Source of the DNA: Cruorifilaria tuberocauda
Taxonomy: Eukaryota > Nematoda > Chromadorea > Rhabditida > Onchocercidae
Direction: 5' to 3'
Length of the DNA stretch: 39,912 nucleotides
Assembly: GCA_013365365.1 (NCBI GenBank)
Contig: JABVXU010000493.1
Span: 1 to 39,912, forward strand
Shown: positions 11,003 through 23,400 of the stretch, in pieces
How positions within the stretch are numbered: position 1 is the stretch's first letter
How the letters are laid out: the number at the start of each line of letters is the position of its first letter
Translations under genes and position numbers: made by a program
Notes under the pieces: model-generated
The model's database searches: none
Told to the model about the DNA's origin: nothing
Seen by the model: the letters and a program-made list of their open reading frames with translations, nothing else

Positions 11003-11673
11003 ATGCAATTTCTATTCTTCATAATGTTATCACTCTTTTGTATTTTCAACACGCGAATATTATTGGCAATACCGCGAGAAAAACTTCAGGTAATTCTCAA
11101 CCATACCATTTTAAATGTTTCTTATCTATTTCTCCTGGAAGAGTGAAAAATTAAACTTTTCCTCACAATTAATTTTCACTTAAAATATTAAATTTAAGCT
11201 AATCGACCTGATTCAATTTCATCACATTGAACAAACTGAAAAATTATTCGTTGAAAATCAATTTTTAGGATAATGGAATTTCGTTTAAAAAGCATTACAA
11301 TTTTAATATAGACGAATTGAATATCGACAACGACAATGAAACTACAACTGTTTCTGGAAGAAGGAATTACACGATGTCATCAGCGTAAGTCTTTTCACGT
11401 TTCTCAGGAAAAGTCGTTTTTCAACGCCACGTTTTTCAAGAAAAGAAACGTCTTTCACGTCTCTTTTCTTTCACGTTTCTGCTTCCTCTGTAAATTACAT
11501 TGTTCGGGTAAAGCTGTAATGTTGCATAAAATTGGCTTTTGAATTCCTTTTGAAAAGATGAATTATAGAGAATTATGGAGTTTCATTGACTACAATTGTT
11601 GTACCTTTGACCTTTTTATTGCAGACGTATGAATTGGATTTATCTAACGGCTCGTGTTTTACAAGGAATTTAA
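11003..11673 (+). CDS. Small secreted protein, three exons
   Basis: Exons 11003-11089, 11269-11384 and 11625-11673 join with phases 0 and 2 into 83 residues. Exon 1 is a signal peptide (MQFLFFIMLSLFCIFNTR, then ILLAIPREK). Exon 2 is polar, with NIDELNIDNDNE, two N-glycosylation sequons (N-E-T, N-Y-T) and a Gly-Arg-Arg. Exon 3 adds RMNWIYLTARVLQGI and a TAA. The exon 2 donor is GC|GTAAGT and exon 3 starts with a single A completing an Ala codon, exactly as in copies A and B, although sequence similarity is weak. AATAAA stands 53 nt after the stop. The GRR could be a prohormone-type cleavage/amidation site, but nothing else supports a neuropeptide. Family not recognised. Confidence 0.65.
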
Positions 11674-11725
11674 ACTGTTCATTTTTGAATTTTCACAAAT
11701 TGATACATTCATGGAAAGTAAAACA

Positions 11726-11731
11726 AATAAA
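11726..11731 (+). terminator. Polyadenylation signal AATAAA of the 11.0 kb gene
   Basis: Canonical AATAAA 53 nt beyond the TAA at 11671-11673, at a normal distance for nematode 3' UTRs. Confidence 0.6.
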
Positions 11732-11764
11732 AGTTTTTCGCTCTTCAGCGATGTTAATTGTTAA

Positions 11765-12055
11765 ATGAAATTGTTATCATGGAATTTATTACACTTCTAC
11801 TTCATTCTGATCAATTTCGGTTATTGTTTTAACTTACTCAGAGAAGTATTTAATAAATGAGTAGAAGTTACCAATCCTTCTGATAGAGATGAAATTCATT
11901 CCGATTTATCCCATATTTGCTGTTTAACCTTTCGAGGAAAATGTTTTTTTCTGCTTATGATATGCTTGAATAAAGTTAAAATTATTGATCAAAAGGAAAT
12001 AAGCATAATTGACCTGAAATTTACAAGTTATTCATCATACGTCGCATATTTTTAA
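11765..12055 (+). other. Candidate signal-peptide exon and adjoining open stretch
   Basis: ATG at 11765 opens MKLLSWNLLHFYFILINFGY, a good signal-peptide pattern, reaching LLRE and then GTATTT, a possible donor. It lies 18 nt after the acceptor TCGCTCTTCAG, but an out-of-frame ATG comes first. A different frame is open from 11851 to a TAA at about 12055 and begins VEVTNPSDRDEIHSDLSH, with acidic character like the neighbouring secreted proteins. I cannot connect the two with normal splice sites. It may be a broken family member or the first exon of the gene whose last exons lie at 15.1-15.3 kb. Confidence 0.3.
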
Positions 12056-13891
12056 TGCAATTAATAAATCATAATCATCTCAGATCAACGTGATTTTGAA
12101 ATTTACAAGATAATAGAAATGCGGAAATGATATGGCTTTAAATTTCATGCGCATATTTTCATCAGAATATTAGCTAACAGCAAATTATAAAAATAATGAC
12201 TGATAAATTTCATTAACCAATAATTGAGGAAACTAATTTTTGTCTATCTTAAAATTTACGAATTATTTTCGTTAATTATTTTCTAACTTAGCAAACGATC
12301 AATTTAATGTGCAATAAATTAAATTGAAACAGAAAAGCTATAGCAAACGATCGATTATTGATTGCTTAATAGAGCTTCAACCAGTAATCAATAATTAGCA
12401 ATCAAATCAGCGTGATATTGATAGATTTAAAATGATTTAAATATATTAAATAAATTTAGTGGTAACTTACTGTTTGGCTTTAATTGTTGTCTCTCTTTTT
12501 TAAGCATTTCATTGTAAAGTTACAAGTTCATTGTAAACTTTGATCTTTTAATTAAATACTATTTTTACAGAAATTCTAAAATTACCAAGTGACTAATCAA
12601 TTTTCTTCTAATCAATATTATCATCTTTGCACTGATTTTGGTGAATTTTTATGAAAGCTTAATAATTAATTGCAACTGAAGCGACCACAAATTACTTTTA
12701 TTATTAAAAAAAAAAACAATTTCATGCAGATAAGTAGGAAATTAAAAACGATGTACAAATTAAAGTTTGATGTTAAATTACAAATTTTGAAATAAAGTTC
12801 TTTCAACAATTTAAAATTTCATAGCTATTAAAGCCATTAATTTTGAATAAATAAACCTGTAGAATGAATTGCAGATAGTGTAAGCTATATTTTATCAAAA
12901 GAAGTTTTATCTTTTATCAATTCTCTATTCATTCATTTAAAGTTAATACATTCTGAAATGAGGAGCAGAAAAGTAATCATCCAATTTATGCTTACTAAAA
13001 TGCAATAAGTTGTTGTCTTTATCAGATTTTATTTTAAAAAAAGAAAGAAAAAGCAACTTTTCAGATTTGAATAGAAAACCCGATACTATAAATATCAAAA
13101 GAACAGTTCATGTTTATTCCCAGATTTTATAATTAGCAATATATCGAATTATAACCAACACGCTGTATTAATTACTTAATCAACTTGGAAATCAACTGTT
13201 GACATACTCATTACTCGTTACTCAAACAACTTGGATCATTGCCGAAAAATAAGTTGGATCATTGCCGAAAAATAAGACAACTTATGCTAAATTTGTAATA
13301 ATATATAATTGATATCATGATAATAATTCGGTAACATGGATTGACGATGATTGCATTATATTGATAAAGACCAATAAACTCCAATTGATTAATTAATCGA
13401 TAACTGCTGGATCATTTGCCACTTGCAAAGTTATATCAGCTAAATTAACCAATCACTTTATCATTTATAACATGAATTTTTAAGCTTGATAAAAATTGCT
13501 TACTTCTCTCTATGAAAATAAAGTGCAAGTTAAAGTGAAATCCATTAGGAGATCAGCTAGCGTACAATGAATAATTCAATAATTCAAACTTGCAAAAGAA
13601 CGATTAAAATATTCCAAAATCCCAATAATCTTTTAAAACACTGCTCAATAGTCCTAGCCCAATATCATGGAAATCAGTAGCTAGAATGCAAAAATTGAAA
13701 TGCAAATTTGAGTAATTTATTTTATTAAAACTCATTCAAAAATATTTCACATTCGTTGAACAACGAATGATTTTCCCATCCTAAAAGAAAAGCTTATTTT
13801 TTGCTAAGATTTACCTATTGTAATCTGAGGTGCGTTTGTGATAAAACAATTTCTTAATTGAGATAATTAATTAATCTGAATATTTAAAGAA
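12056..13891. other. A+T-rich stretch, no gene supported
   Basis: Only short open frames with stop-rich surroundings. Acceptor-like words (TTTTTACAG near 12570, TTTTCAG near 13065) are followed by stops or by very short open stretches. It contains a 23-bp tandem repeat at 13231-13276. It could be a long intron if the 11.77 kb signal exon belongs to the 15.1 kb exons. Confidence 0.4.
13231..13276. repeat. Perfect 23-bp tandem duplication
   Basis: TTGGATCATTGCCGAAAAAT plus AAG occurs twice head to tail without a mismatch, so it is recent. Confidence 0.9.
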
Positions 13892-15274
13892 ATGAGTGCT
13901 GAATGGATGACCGGAAATCTCATTTATAGCTGTTGTTTTAGAAAGTATTACCTATCATTTCGCTTTCATTTACAATAATCCATTAGAATTTTTCATTTGC
14001 TACATGGATTGCAGATATTTCTGTAAGAAAACTTCATTTATAACTAATTATTATCTCAAAAAAGATTTCTTATATTTGCGAAATTCGCAGAAGGTAATAA
14101 TCCAAAAAATTTTTTTAAAAATTCTCATAAATCCATTGGGCAATTCTCGAGTATGCTCAAGTAGTATTTTCGGTTTGTAATTTATTGACAAGATATGATA
14201 AAGCTAAAAAAGTTTAATCTAAAAGGTTAAAAAAAGGGTTCATTTAAATAAATTGCAGTTTTGGTCATTTATGAGTCAAGTTTACGATGTCAACATAAAA
14301 ATATTTTCCAAAAACAGTTATTGTTGAATCATTGGAAATCATTTAACTTTCCGGATCAGGTACTTAATCCTGTTTATTATTGCTTTGTTTTAATATCTCT
14401 CTAATTTGAAGCTAATGATACGATTGTTACAACAATTTCTGTCAGAAATATGCCCTTAGTGTTATGAAATTCGTTTTTCCTGACGAATTATAGGCTGAAA
14501 AGTACTGAAAATGCATTTTATACGAAATCTGAATTGAAAGTAAAAAGTTTCCATAATTATTAGTTTTGAATTGTATGTAAAAGAATTTCATTAAAATCGT
14601 AATTAAATTAACTGATACGGACAAAAAATTATTGACAAAGATTTCTTACAATAATTCATTTTACGTACTTTTCATCTTTTTTTGAGCTTAAAATAACAAT
14701 ACGATAAAATAATTAAAGTTAAAAAGTATTTCAGAAGTAAAAAAAAAAAAAAACATTTATCGCTTTGGATATACCTTGTACTGTTAGGAGAATGTGATAA
14801 TTATTCATTCTGAGACGAAGAATCGGTCAAATTTCCAAAAAAACTTAATTCACATATTTTTATAAGTTCTCTTATATTCGCACATTTCGACAATGATTGA
14901 TTGCTTCAGAACCATTTTATCAGGATATTTCATTTTTTTGCAAACTGTTTAACTTTAAGTTCGATTAGCTAGGATTAAGAAAGTTCCCGAGTTATATTTT
15001 AATAATTATTTCGTTATTGCTTTCTTATAAAACGATTCAATGTTGTGCTTATTTTTCAGAATCAAAAAAGGTTTTTGTCCTGTTTTTGCACCTGAGAAAG
15101 TTAAGGAATGGTTTCCGGAGACCGAAAATTTGATAAGCAAAATGATACTTATCAGTATTACTTATTATGGTTTGGTTACTTCTTTCATTTCTTTATTATT
15201 TGTAATCAAATTCTGCAGATGCATTTTATTTATTTAATGACAAAATCTATGAAAAGGCTTCTAAGTTTTTATAA
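13892..15274 (+). CDS. Unrecognised small protein, tentative exon chain
   Basis: The better-supported part is two plus-strand exons, 15060-15169 and 15219-15274. The first follows TTATTTTTCAG and reads IKKGFCPVFAPEKVKEWFPE and on to SITYY; the second follows TTCTGCAG and completes DAFYLFNDKIYEKASKFL before TAA. The 49-bp intron between them (GTTTGG..CTGCAG, phase 1) removes an otherwise shifted frame, and composition is clearly protein-like on both sides. The first of these exons needs two bases from upstream. A possible first exon is 13892-13944 (MSAEWMTGNLIYSCCFR, donor GTATTA), which closes the phase for 72 residues but lacks a good acceptor ahead of its ATG. Alternatively the 11765 signal exon belongs here through an unseen middle exon; the single A that starts the 15060 exon matches the layout of the secreted-protein genes to its left. 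No family recognised. Confidence 0.38.
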
Positions 15275-16031
15275 AAGAGGTTTCTTTCAGCGATGGTAAT
15301 AATGTTATTATCGACAACTTTAATCAATTATTAGTTTCTCTCTCTAATTAATTACCTCTTTTGTAATTCGTTGCTACTTCAAAATTATATTACAATAATA
15401 TTATTTTATATTTATTGTATTGTATTGTATTATAATTATATTATTATTTCATTATATTACTTTACTGTTTTATTTACTTTATTATTATTTAATCTCTTTT
15501 CATGCATTTTGCTTCTTTGTTTGCATGCATTTTACTATTGCTTATTGTTTGTTAAGATTTTAAATGGAATTGAAATAGTTATTTAACTTGATTATTTCTT
15601 TCAGAAAGAGATTACGAGTGGGTCAATCACATCTGAAATGGAATTATGAAAGATAATAAAAATTACAAGCAGTGTATTTTTAAGAAAATATAAAAGGTAA
15701 GCTTATATCCCTTCTGATATGATATCGACGATTTCATGATATCAAAGCAATAGAAGCAATAAAATATTTCTTTACTGTACGATATTATTATTCTACAGTG
15801 AAATTTTAATGCGAAAGACATCATCAATTCTATGATTAGAATCAATTGAAAGAGAAGTTACCCAAAATAGAATTCTAAATGACATGAAAATGTTTATATC
15901 AAATTTCAAAGTCAGTGGTGTTTATATCAAATTTCAAAGTCACTGTCTCATCATCTAAATATATCGTTCTCATCCTTCTCTATTAAATTATAACTGAACA
16001 AATCATTATTTTCCTATCAAATTTACCAGTT
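15275..16031. other. Noncoding spacer with one possible exon
   Basis: Contains very A+T-rich TATTATAT runs (15380-15490) and a 28-bp duplication. TTTCTTTCAG at 15594-15603 is followed by an open stretch that in one frame reads KRLRVGQSHLKWNYER before a stop; it could be a last exon but I cannot attach it to anything. Confidence 0.35.
15891..15946. repeat. 28-bp tandem duplication
   Basis: TGTTTATATCAAATTTCAAA continuing with GTCA occurs at 15891 and again at 15919 with a near-perfect match. Confidence 0.85.
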
Positions 16032-16378
16032 ATGAGAATAAATATTAGATGTTTTAAACCACATCGCATCACCAGTCAAGTCCTGAATAATCCAATATCA
16101 CACAATATCAATTATCAAACTCACTATCAGGAAGAATGCTATATTTTTAAATTCCATGCTTTTGCATGGAATTCCGTCCATCCGAATGAATACCAACAAT
16201 TGCTTTATCGGCAAAGTTTTTGTGAAGTAAATGATATTTGATTTGATTTCAAAAAAATGTTATTTGATTTTACCACTATCGTTTAGAATGCTTCTTCCAT
16301 TTGATGCGGGAAAGTAAGGAGAAGTTTTTTCCCCACTTTTTTCTTTTTTTTTTTCAGCGAACAAGACGAAAAAATTGA
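16032..16378 (+). CDS. Unrecognised 71-residue protein, two exons
   Basis: Exon 1 (16032-16226) starts with ATG two bases after an acceptor-like AAATTTACCAG and encodes 65 residues from MRINIRCFKPHR through HAFAWNSVHPNEYQQ to QSFCE. Exon 2 (16358-16378) follows a long polypyrimidine tract ending TTTTCAG and adds RTRRKN before TGA. The donor is GAA|GTAAAT and phase 0 is kept. An AATAAA lies at 16539-16544, about 160 nt past the stop. No signal peptide or membrane segment; three Cys and several His, Asn and Tyr residues. It runs tail to tail with the CNOT3 gene. I do not recognise it; a fragment of a larger gene is possible. Confidence 0.48.
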
Positions 16379-16538
16379 TAATAAGTGTGTCATTCTTTTC
16401 TCGTTTTTTTTTTTAAAGCAAATCACATATCCCAATATATTACAACCAATTCGCTCGGCGCAATTTTTTCTATACAGTAGAATCGATGATAAGGTCGACT
16501 CAAACGCGACTTACAAATTCAATTTTCTTTAGATTTCC

Positions 16539-16544
16539 AATAAA
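16539..16544 (+). terminator. Possible polyadenylation signal AATAAA
   Basis: Canonical hexamer within TTTCCAATAAAATAC, in the expected range downstream of the small two-exon gene. Confidence 0.4.
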
Positions 16545-17469
16545 ATACTCATATTTTACAAATATTCAAATTACGACAACGTAAAAAAGAAAAAAAGCGA
16601 TATGTGTTCTGCAACTTCTGCAAATCACACATCGCACACGGTACTTTAAGAGAACTGTTTTCTGAATTCCATTTCCAATTTTTTTTCCACCTTACCGTAC
16701 CAACAAATACTACACGTCTATTCCTCAACCTATTATGCTAGCATAACAAAAACTCGAACAAAAAAAAGAAAAAAATGCATGCACGTATAACAACAATAAA
16801 ATTATCGCGTGTAATTACAAATTAAAATGTCTGATGTTCCATAATGGACAGCTATAAGTTATAATTATAACCAGCTGATCCCTGTAGCCAAATGAAAATG
16901 AGGAGCATATCAGTGCGTCGTACAATAAAAAACCGCCTTTAACCAATTCCTTTTTACAAAATTTAGTTTGATCACATAACTTTCTTTGCAGTACATAAAT
17001 TTAATATTATTAAATGTGCAGTAGTAATGTCAGATATTTCTTTTAATGAAAAATATCCTCTGGCTGTATCGTCCGCTCTTCATAATCCAGAAAACATTTC
17101 CAGTATCATAAATCCTCGTAGGTTCACTTTTTGCAGTCAAATACAGATTACCGTCAAAAGTTACCTAGCAGAACAGAGAACATAAAACTAATGATTCACA
17201 CAATTTGTCACCAGAATAATGGCAACATGAAAATTTTCAGTATTTAAGGCATATTAATAAGAAAATTATATCATATGGAGTACCACAGCTTACTACTTCT
17301 CTATATTTCGTTTCATCTCTAAACCAATCATAACTAGAAAAGATGCCTAACTTTTAATGCAAAAAATTTAGAAACATTAGTCTGATTAAAGAAGTATGCC
17401 TCAAACACAATTGTAAAAGCACAGAAGGACATTTAACCTAACACAGTTTGCAACGCCAACAACTGTCGC
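16545..17469. other. Convergent 3' region between the 16 kb gene and CNOT3
   Basis: No further exon is visible. It should contain the 3' untranslated region of CNOT3 (minus strand). There is no AATAAA on the minus strand close to its stop; ATTAAA-type variants (minus strand) occur near 17353 and 17037, so the poly(A) site is undecided. Confidence 0.4.
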
Positions 17470-20400
17470 TCAATCGAAATCTCTATCTTCCAGATATCGA
17501 TATTCGAATGTAAACTGCTCCTTCTTACGTTGGGACCATTTTTCATAATCAAAATACACATACGTACCCTGAAAAAACGGCTTTTCTGAATAAAAAAAAA
17601 ACTAGTTCATTCATGTACTACCAAAAAAATTGACAGTGTAAAAGAGGAATTTTCTTCTTTTCATATTGGCTATCTTCATATGCCATATACTGATGTGAAA
17701 ATTTAAATATACACTGCGTATATAGGCTTCGAAATATATCTACAAATACTTATCTAATAATCTAAACTATATCAAACGAAGAGAATCGAACTTTCTTTTA
17801 TGCCATTTAGCCATTATTACCATTTATTCCTTACTATCAAAAACATTAAATGACCATCTGGGTTGCCTTAGGTATATCAAATATTGAGTATCGGCATTTT
17901 TCATGCAAGATCGTCTCGGACCAATATTACTATACAAAAGTATGGTCAAACAAAGTTCAGCAGAGCTCTTTATAACACAAACGAAGAATGAAATCTATAC
18001 GATCTTACTTGCTCGTAGTCGTCAGTTATTTGTTTCGGTTCTTCATGTCGCTGGAACCACATCAAATATTTTGTGTGAAATCGCCATGAAAGCTTCTTTA
18101 ATGCTTTTGCTGCTAGCAATTGTGCACGTGAACCCTAAAATCCAACAAAATTTCCTTGAATTGTAAATATTTCATTATAAAGAAAATAAAATAAATAATA
18201 TGCTACAACAAAAAACTGCATATTTTAGTAACTAACCTCCATGTAATAGAAAGCGAAGAAAAGTGTCTCTGGGCTCAATCGGAGGTAGTACTCTAATGTA
18301 TCTGCATTAATTAGTGGAGCTTGTGGATAATAAGCTGCAGTTACGCATGGCATTTTTGGTAAATAACTCCGTGGCTTCTCGGAATCCATCGGTAATGGTG
18401 TTCGTGTCAGCGAATGTTCTAATAATTTCAACTGCATATTATGCTCTGGCATTGCTGGCGAACGGCCCAGTGGCGATGCTCCAAGCCATGCCGGTATCAC
18501 AGCCTATATTGAAGATAGATTTCAAAAAACAACAAATAAACATCACGGTAGAATGGAGAGGCAAAGAAACAGATAAGAATGTATCGATGTTTCCAATAGT
18601 AAGAGTAACAGCTCTACTGCAACAATGGACATTTCAATATTGTCTTTTTTCTTCTAACGCATTTATGATCGTTTCTTGACTACTAATCGAATAATTCGTT
18701 ACTGATATTAATTGATAACATAAGTAAAGAAACAGATATAAAATGCCTTTCAAATTAACCGTCAATTTTTTTGTACGTCTTACCTTATTTACTAATTAAT
18801 TCACTTCTGCTAATTTAACCATTTTTTCCTATACCTCCTTCCTCTCATGGTACTCAATTCAACCTTTAACTTTAGGCTTTTTCCAGGCCACAATATAAAT
18901 ATCAAATAATATCCAAACAGTTTTCGGCAGTCTTAACAGTTCCCGATATATCAGTGAGGATTCACGAAAGTTTTATTGCTAACACTTCAAATTCCAGTGT
19001 TATATAGCTTGCGCCAGTATTAAGTGATCGTTGGTTGCTTAGCTATATTTCTAATTAAAATTTCTAACTAAAAAATATATTTCTAATCTAATTAGAATAA
19101 TATAAAAATTAAAATATGTACCGTTTGTGGCATGTGATTTCGTGCATCCTGAGTAGTACTTATCCGCAATACTTGTCGCAAAGCATTCTGATCAATATCA
19201 TTCCCAGCTATATTATTTTGCAATGATACTGAAGCTGAATTTATTGCAGCTGCACCAGCAGTTACAGTAGACATATTTAAAGCACTATTCGTTTCGCTAT
19301 TCACTTGAGGAGTTACGAGTGCTGTTGCAGAGTGTGTCACAGTAGACGGTGACATGTTTAAGGCTGTCGTATTTGTTACCGAATTTTGTAGCGATGATGC
19401 TTGTGCTGCCATTGACTTCAAAGTAGCAATCTAAAAAACATATCTCATCAACAAATAAGAAAATCTAAAATAATGATAAAGGGTAGGATAAATATGAATT
19501 ATTTAACAGTTTTTTCCTTTATTAATTTTATGTCTTTCGTAATTTTGTCATCACCGTAACTCTTTGCAAAAATGAGGAAGCATGAACTCGAATATGTTGT
19601 GTGGACAATAGAAAGAACCACTTGATGCTGTAACAATGATAAAAAAAGAAGATAATGTGGGCATAAGATGTGACAGATCTTCATTAAGGAAAATTAAATA
19701 TGAATGTGGGAGGTTTGAAACATCACAACAAACCTTCCTGAAAGGTAAGAAGCCTGAAATAATTGCAAAAAACTGTGTTAGCCTGCCAATGAAGTTAACA
19801 GCAACGCAATGAATACTGAACGAGCGTAGGGTTCCTGATGAATTGTTTCTTTTTTTCCTTCGTTTTTCCTTTTTCCTCTCGGTTAGAACTACCAGACAGC
19901 AACTGATAAGAATAAATGCTTAGCCCTATCATCTGGATCCATGAACCAGCTACTTTCCCTCCCACCTTTCCCGCTTTCTCGCGCATCCCAGTGAAACTAG
20001 AAAAATGATTTCTATAGGCATAAAAAATAAAAATCCGGTAAGTAACTAAATCTACTGGTCACAAAAGCAAATAATCTAGGAATTTAACTTCTAAACCGAT
20101 AGTAGCAATAAATTCCTGACTTAAATTAGATTGATAAATTTTAATTTTTGATTTGAACTAGACCAACATTTCTCAATATTTCAGCATTCCTACTTCTGCA
20201 CTAGACTATGTTAAGGATCTGCAGGTAGGTCTGAAGCCACAGAATTGTTGATGGATCTCAACTAGATTCTTTTACTTACATTATCTTACTTGTTTTTCCT
20301 ATTGTTAATCTATCAAAAATCCGTCTTAATCAATCAAAAAACTTTGCAACCTAAATCTTCAAGACAAAAAACTGCCCATGACTTTAAAATTCTACTCTTT

Positions 20401-23400
20401 CTTCATCATTTTTCAAAATTTTCTTGATCAGTTTTTCTCATAATACTACGTCAAGTTTAATTCTTTTAAACACAAAGAATCTAACTAGCTACATGCTATC
20501 GCATTTTTTCTTTATTTACTTTGTTATTTTCCGTAACTACCGTTTTTCATGATCTGATTATGTCACCCATATCGATTCTGCCCTGCTGATTTTCCTCAAC
20601 GCAAAAAAAAACAAACAGAAAAATTAAGACCCAATACTTGGAAAAATAAAAATGCAATTAATTTACACACCTCATGATGACTGCTCGCTGAACTTGAGAC
20701 GGAAAAACGTTTAGCAACATTAGAATCCGGTGTTGAGGATCGCGATGTTGGCAGGATTGCCGGACTTAGAGCCGCTGTTGCTTGTGATGATACACTCTGC
20801 AAAAAAAAAAATAGCAATAATGCAGATCTATAAACTAAAAGATAAAATCAGTATTTTCTTAATAATATTTGCCAACACTTTTCGGAAGAATAAGATGAAG
20901 AAAAGTCAAAAAAAAGCAAGTTAAAGCGTTCAGTTCAACTAGTATTGCCATTCTCTTGAAGGAAGGTGATATGACTTCAATTTAACCCACGTGATAAAAT
21001 AAAAAAGGATGAATAGAAAAGTATACATGACAATGAAAACATTTTAAAAATTTTAAAGTCAACCAACTACCCTTCTTCTTCTCAATCCTTTCCCCATTCA
21101 TCTTTTTTATAAACATATACAGAGAAAGACACATATATACATTGCATTATTTCGACGAATTCCAAAGTGAATGACTTATTCATTTCCGATCAATCGATAC
21201 ATGGAACAACTAAATGGCTAATATGCTTACACGAAAAGTTACTTAAAAATTTAATTTCTCCCTACTTAAAAATAACTCATAAAGGAAGTAGTAAGTGAAT
21301 CGAGCTACGGTGATAATTTTAAAACCTTTGCTTCCTTCTCAAATTTGAGCTTTTCATAACTTCCGATTTAAATTTTTAGCGATGGAAATCATTATAAAGA
21401 TGACACCAAAAAATGTAAAAATAAAAGCAATGATTCAATCACTTAAAAAATTCTTTCAACAACAAGTATGTGCTGTAATGCCAGAGACGCTACTTGATTC
21501 ATAACAATCACTAAATACCATTCGTCCCCCCTCCTTTCCCCCTTCCTTATCCTTCTTCAACTTCGCAGAGAAAAAACTTGATAGCGTTGAAAAACAATCC
21601 CCGAAAATTTGATAAATCTGGATAGCAATAATCAAAATCCTAGCACCAACTGATTCTAAATTGAGAACTTTTGATTGCAAAAAAAGAGCAAAATGCTATT
21701 CGACTACTTAAAAAAGATGTTATCTGAACCTAAACCTAATAAAAAGTTTCCTTATTTTAAAAATGACTATTGGTTTCGCCAATAAATTGTATCGATTTAT
21801 TCAAATTAGGAGCCAGTTACCTTCTTAACTCTTTAAATTGACTCAGTGACTTTTATCTATCTGTCGCAACTGTTCTGATAACCGAAACAATATGACAGTG
21901 GTTAAAGCTCAAACTGCACGTATCTAAACCAAATGCTGTGTCGACGTGACATTTGAAAATGAAGAGGAAGAAGATTGAGGAAAGAGATTGGATGTGAGTG
22001 ACATGGTACAAAATGGACAATATGACTCATCATTAGACAGATAGGATACGTGAACAGTACAATGTAAGAATATGCACGTATACATCACATACTATGCGCA
22101 TGAATATCCACCAAAAAACCACGCACACATTAAAACTTACTACTCATTAAATAATTCTATTTTTCCGATGATTCAAATTTAAGAAATTAAACCTATTTTT
22201 TAACCTAAAATAACCTAAACTTTCAACTTAATATTTCACCGCCCCTTATATTTCTCTCTCAACTAATTTCCAACAGTAATATAAATGTGGTACATCTTTT
22301 TCAGATGAATTTAGCAATAGGATTACAGTAACCATCGATTCTGTAGTTTTTACTCCAGCAACAGTTATCCTATAAGATAAACAGAAGCTTTAGTTATTTC
22401 CCAACGATTTCATTCTTACTTACTTCAAAATCCTGGCGATCTTATTTCCTAAGGATTCACTGCAAATGCAAAATATAAAGATCTAACTGTATTGATGAAA
22501 AGAAATAATTGTAGGATAAAAAGAATTAAAAATATAATTAAAATCAAAATTTTAATTAAAAAAATTTTTTCCGTCGAAATTAGGAAGAAAAGTTCGTACG
22601 GTGTTGGATGATAATCGATTACACAAAAAATTTTATTAAACCGAACATTTTGCCTGCTTGCTTATATACGTATGTATTTTTTTAGCACTGAGCTACAAAG
22701 TACGAAACTAACAGTTCCATGAAAGTGTGCAACAAACATATAAATAAAACTGAATAAGGGCACACTATTGTTTCCCTTTTATACAGTAGGTTTAAATTTG
22801 CATAAAAGATTTCAAAAAATACTGCAAAATAAAAAGAGAAAAACAAACGGATGGCATGTCAACATGTAGTGGTGATGGAATTGCATTTTCATCGTTTACA
22901 GGAGTTGCTGCTTGTTGTTGTTGTTGCGGCTGTTGCTGTTGTTGCGGCTGTTGCTGTTGTTGTTGTTGTTGTTGTTGTTGATGTTGCAATTGTTGTTGTT
23001 GTTGTTGCACTACCCCGGATACTGCAGTAAGTTGCTGTTGTTGTTGTGCGATTGAACTAGTGGTAGTTGTTGTTGTCACAGAAATAATACCCGGTGACTG
23101 TCGTATCACCTCAACTGGTTGCTTTACACTGTAATTAGTATTAGATAAAATCTATTCATTAATAACACAATTAATCAGATGATATTTGCTTAATTTCGGA
23201 AAGAAAATAACATTTATTTCAATAAAAACAACATGCAGAAAAATTGGAAAAGAAATAAATTAAGATTCCCTCTCTCCCTCGATAAAAAATATTTTGTCCA
23301 TATTGTGATCTACTGACATATTTTGATGATTAACAGTGATATTTTCCAAAACAGTACGATGAAAGTAAAGAAAATTGAATTGGTAATGAAGTACTACCTA

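Noticed and set aside
11269..11384. Neuropeptide precursor reading of the 11.0 kb gene because of Gly-Arg-Arg
   Set aside because: There is a single GRR, no repeated peptide units and no known nematode neuropeptide motif beside it.
13231..15946. CRISPR-like arrays from the short direct repeats
   Set aside because: The repeats are two-copy head-to-tail duplications without spacers, in eukaryotic nuclear DNA.
18314..18679. Plus-strand 121-codon ORF
   Set aside because: Antisense to CNOT3 exon 13 (NOT box), which is strongly conserved on the minus strand.
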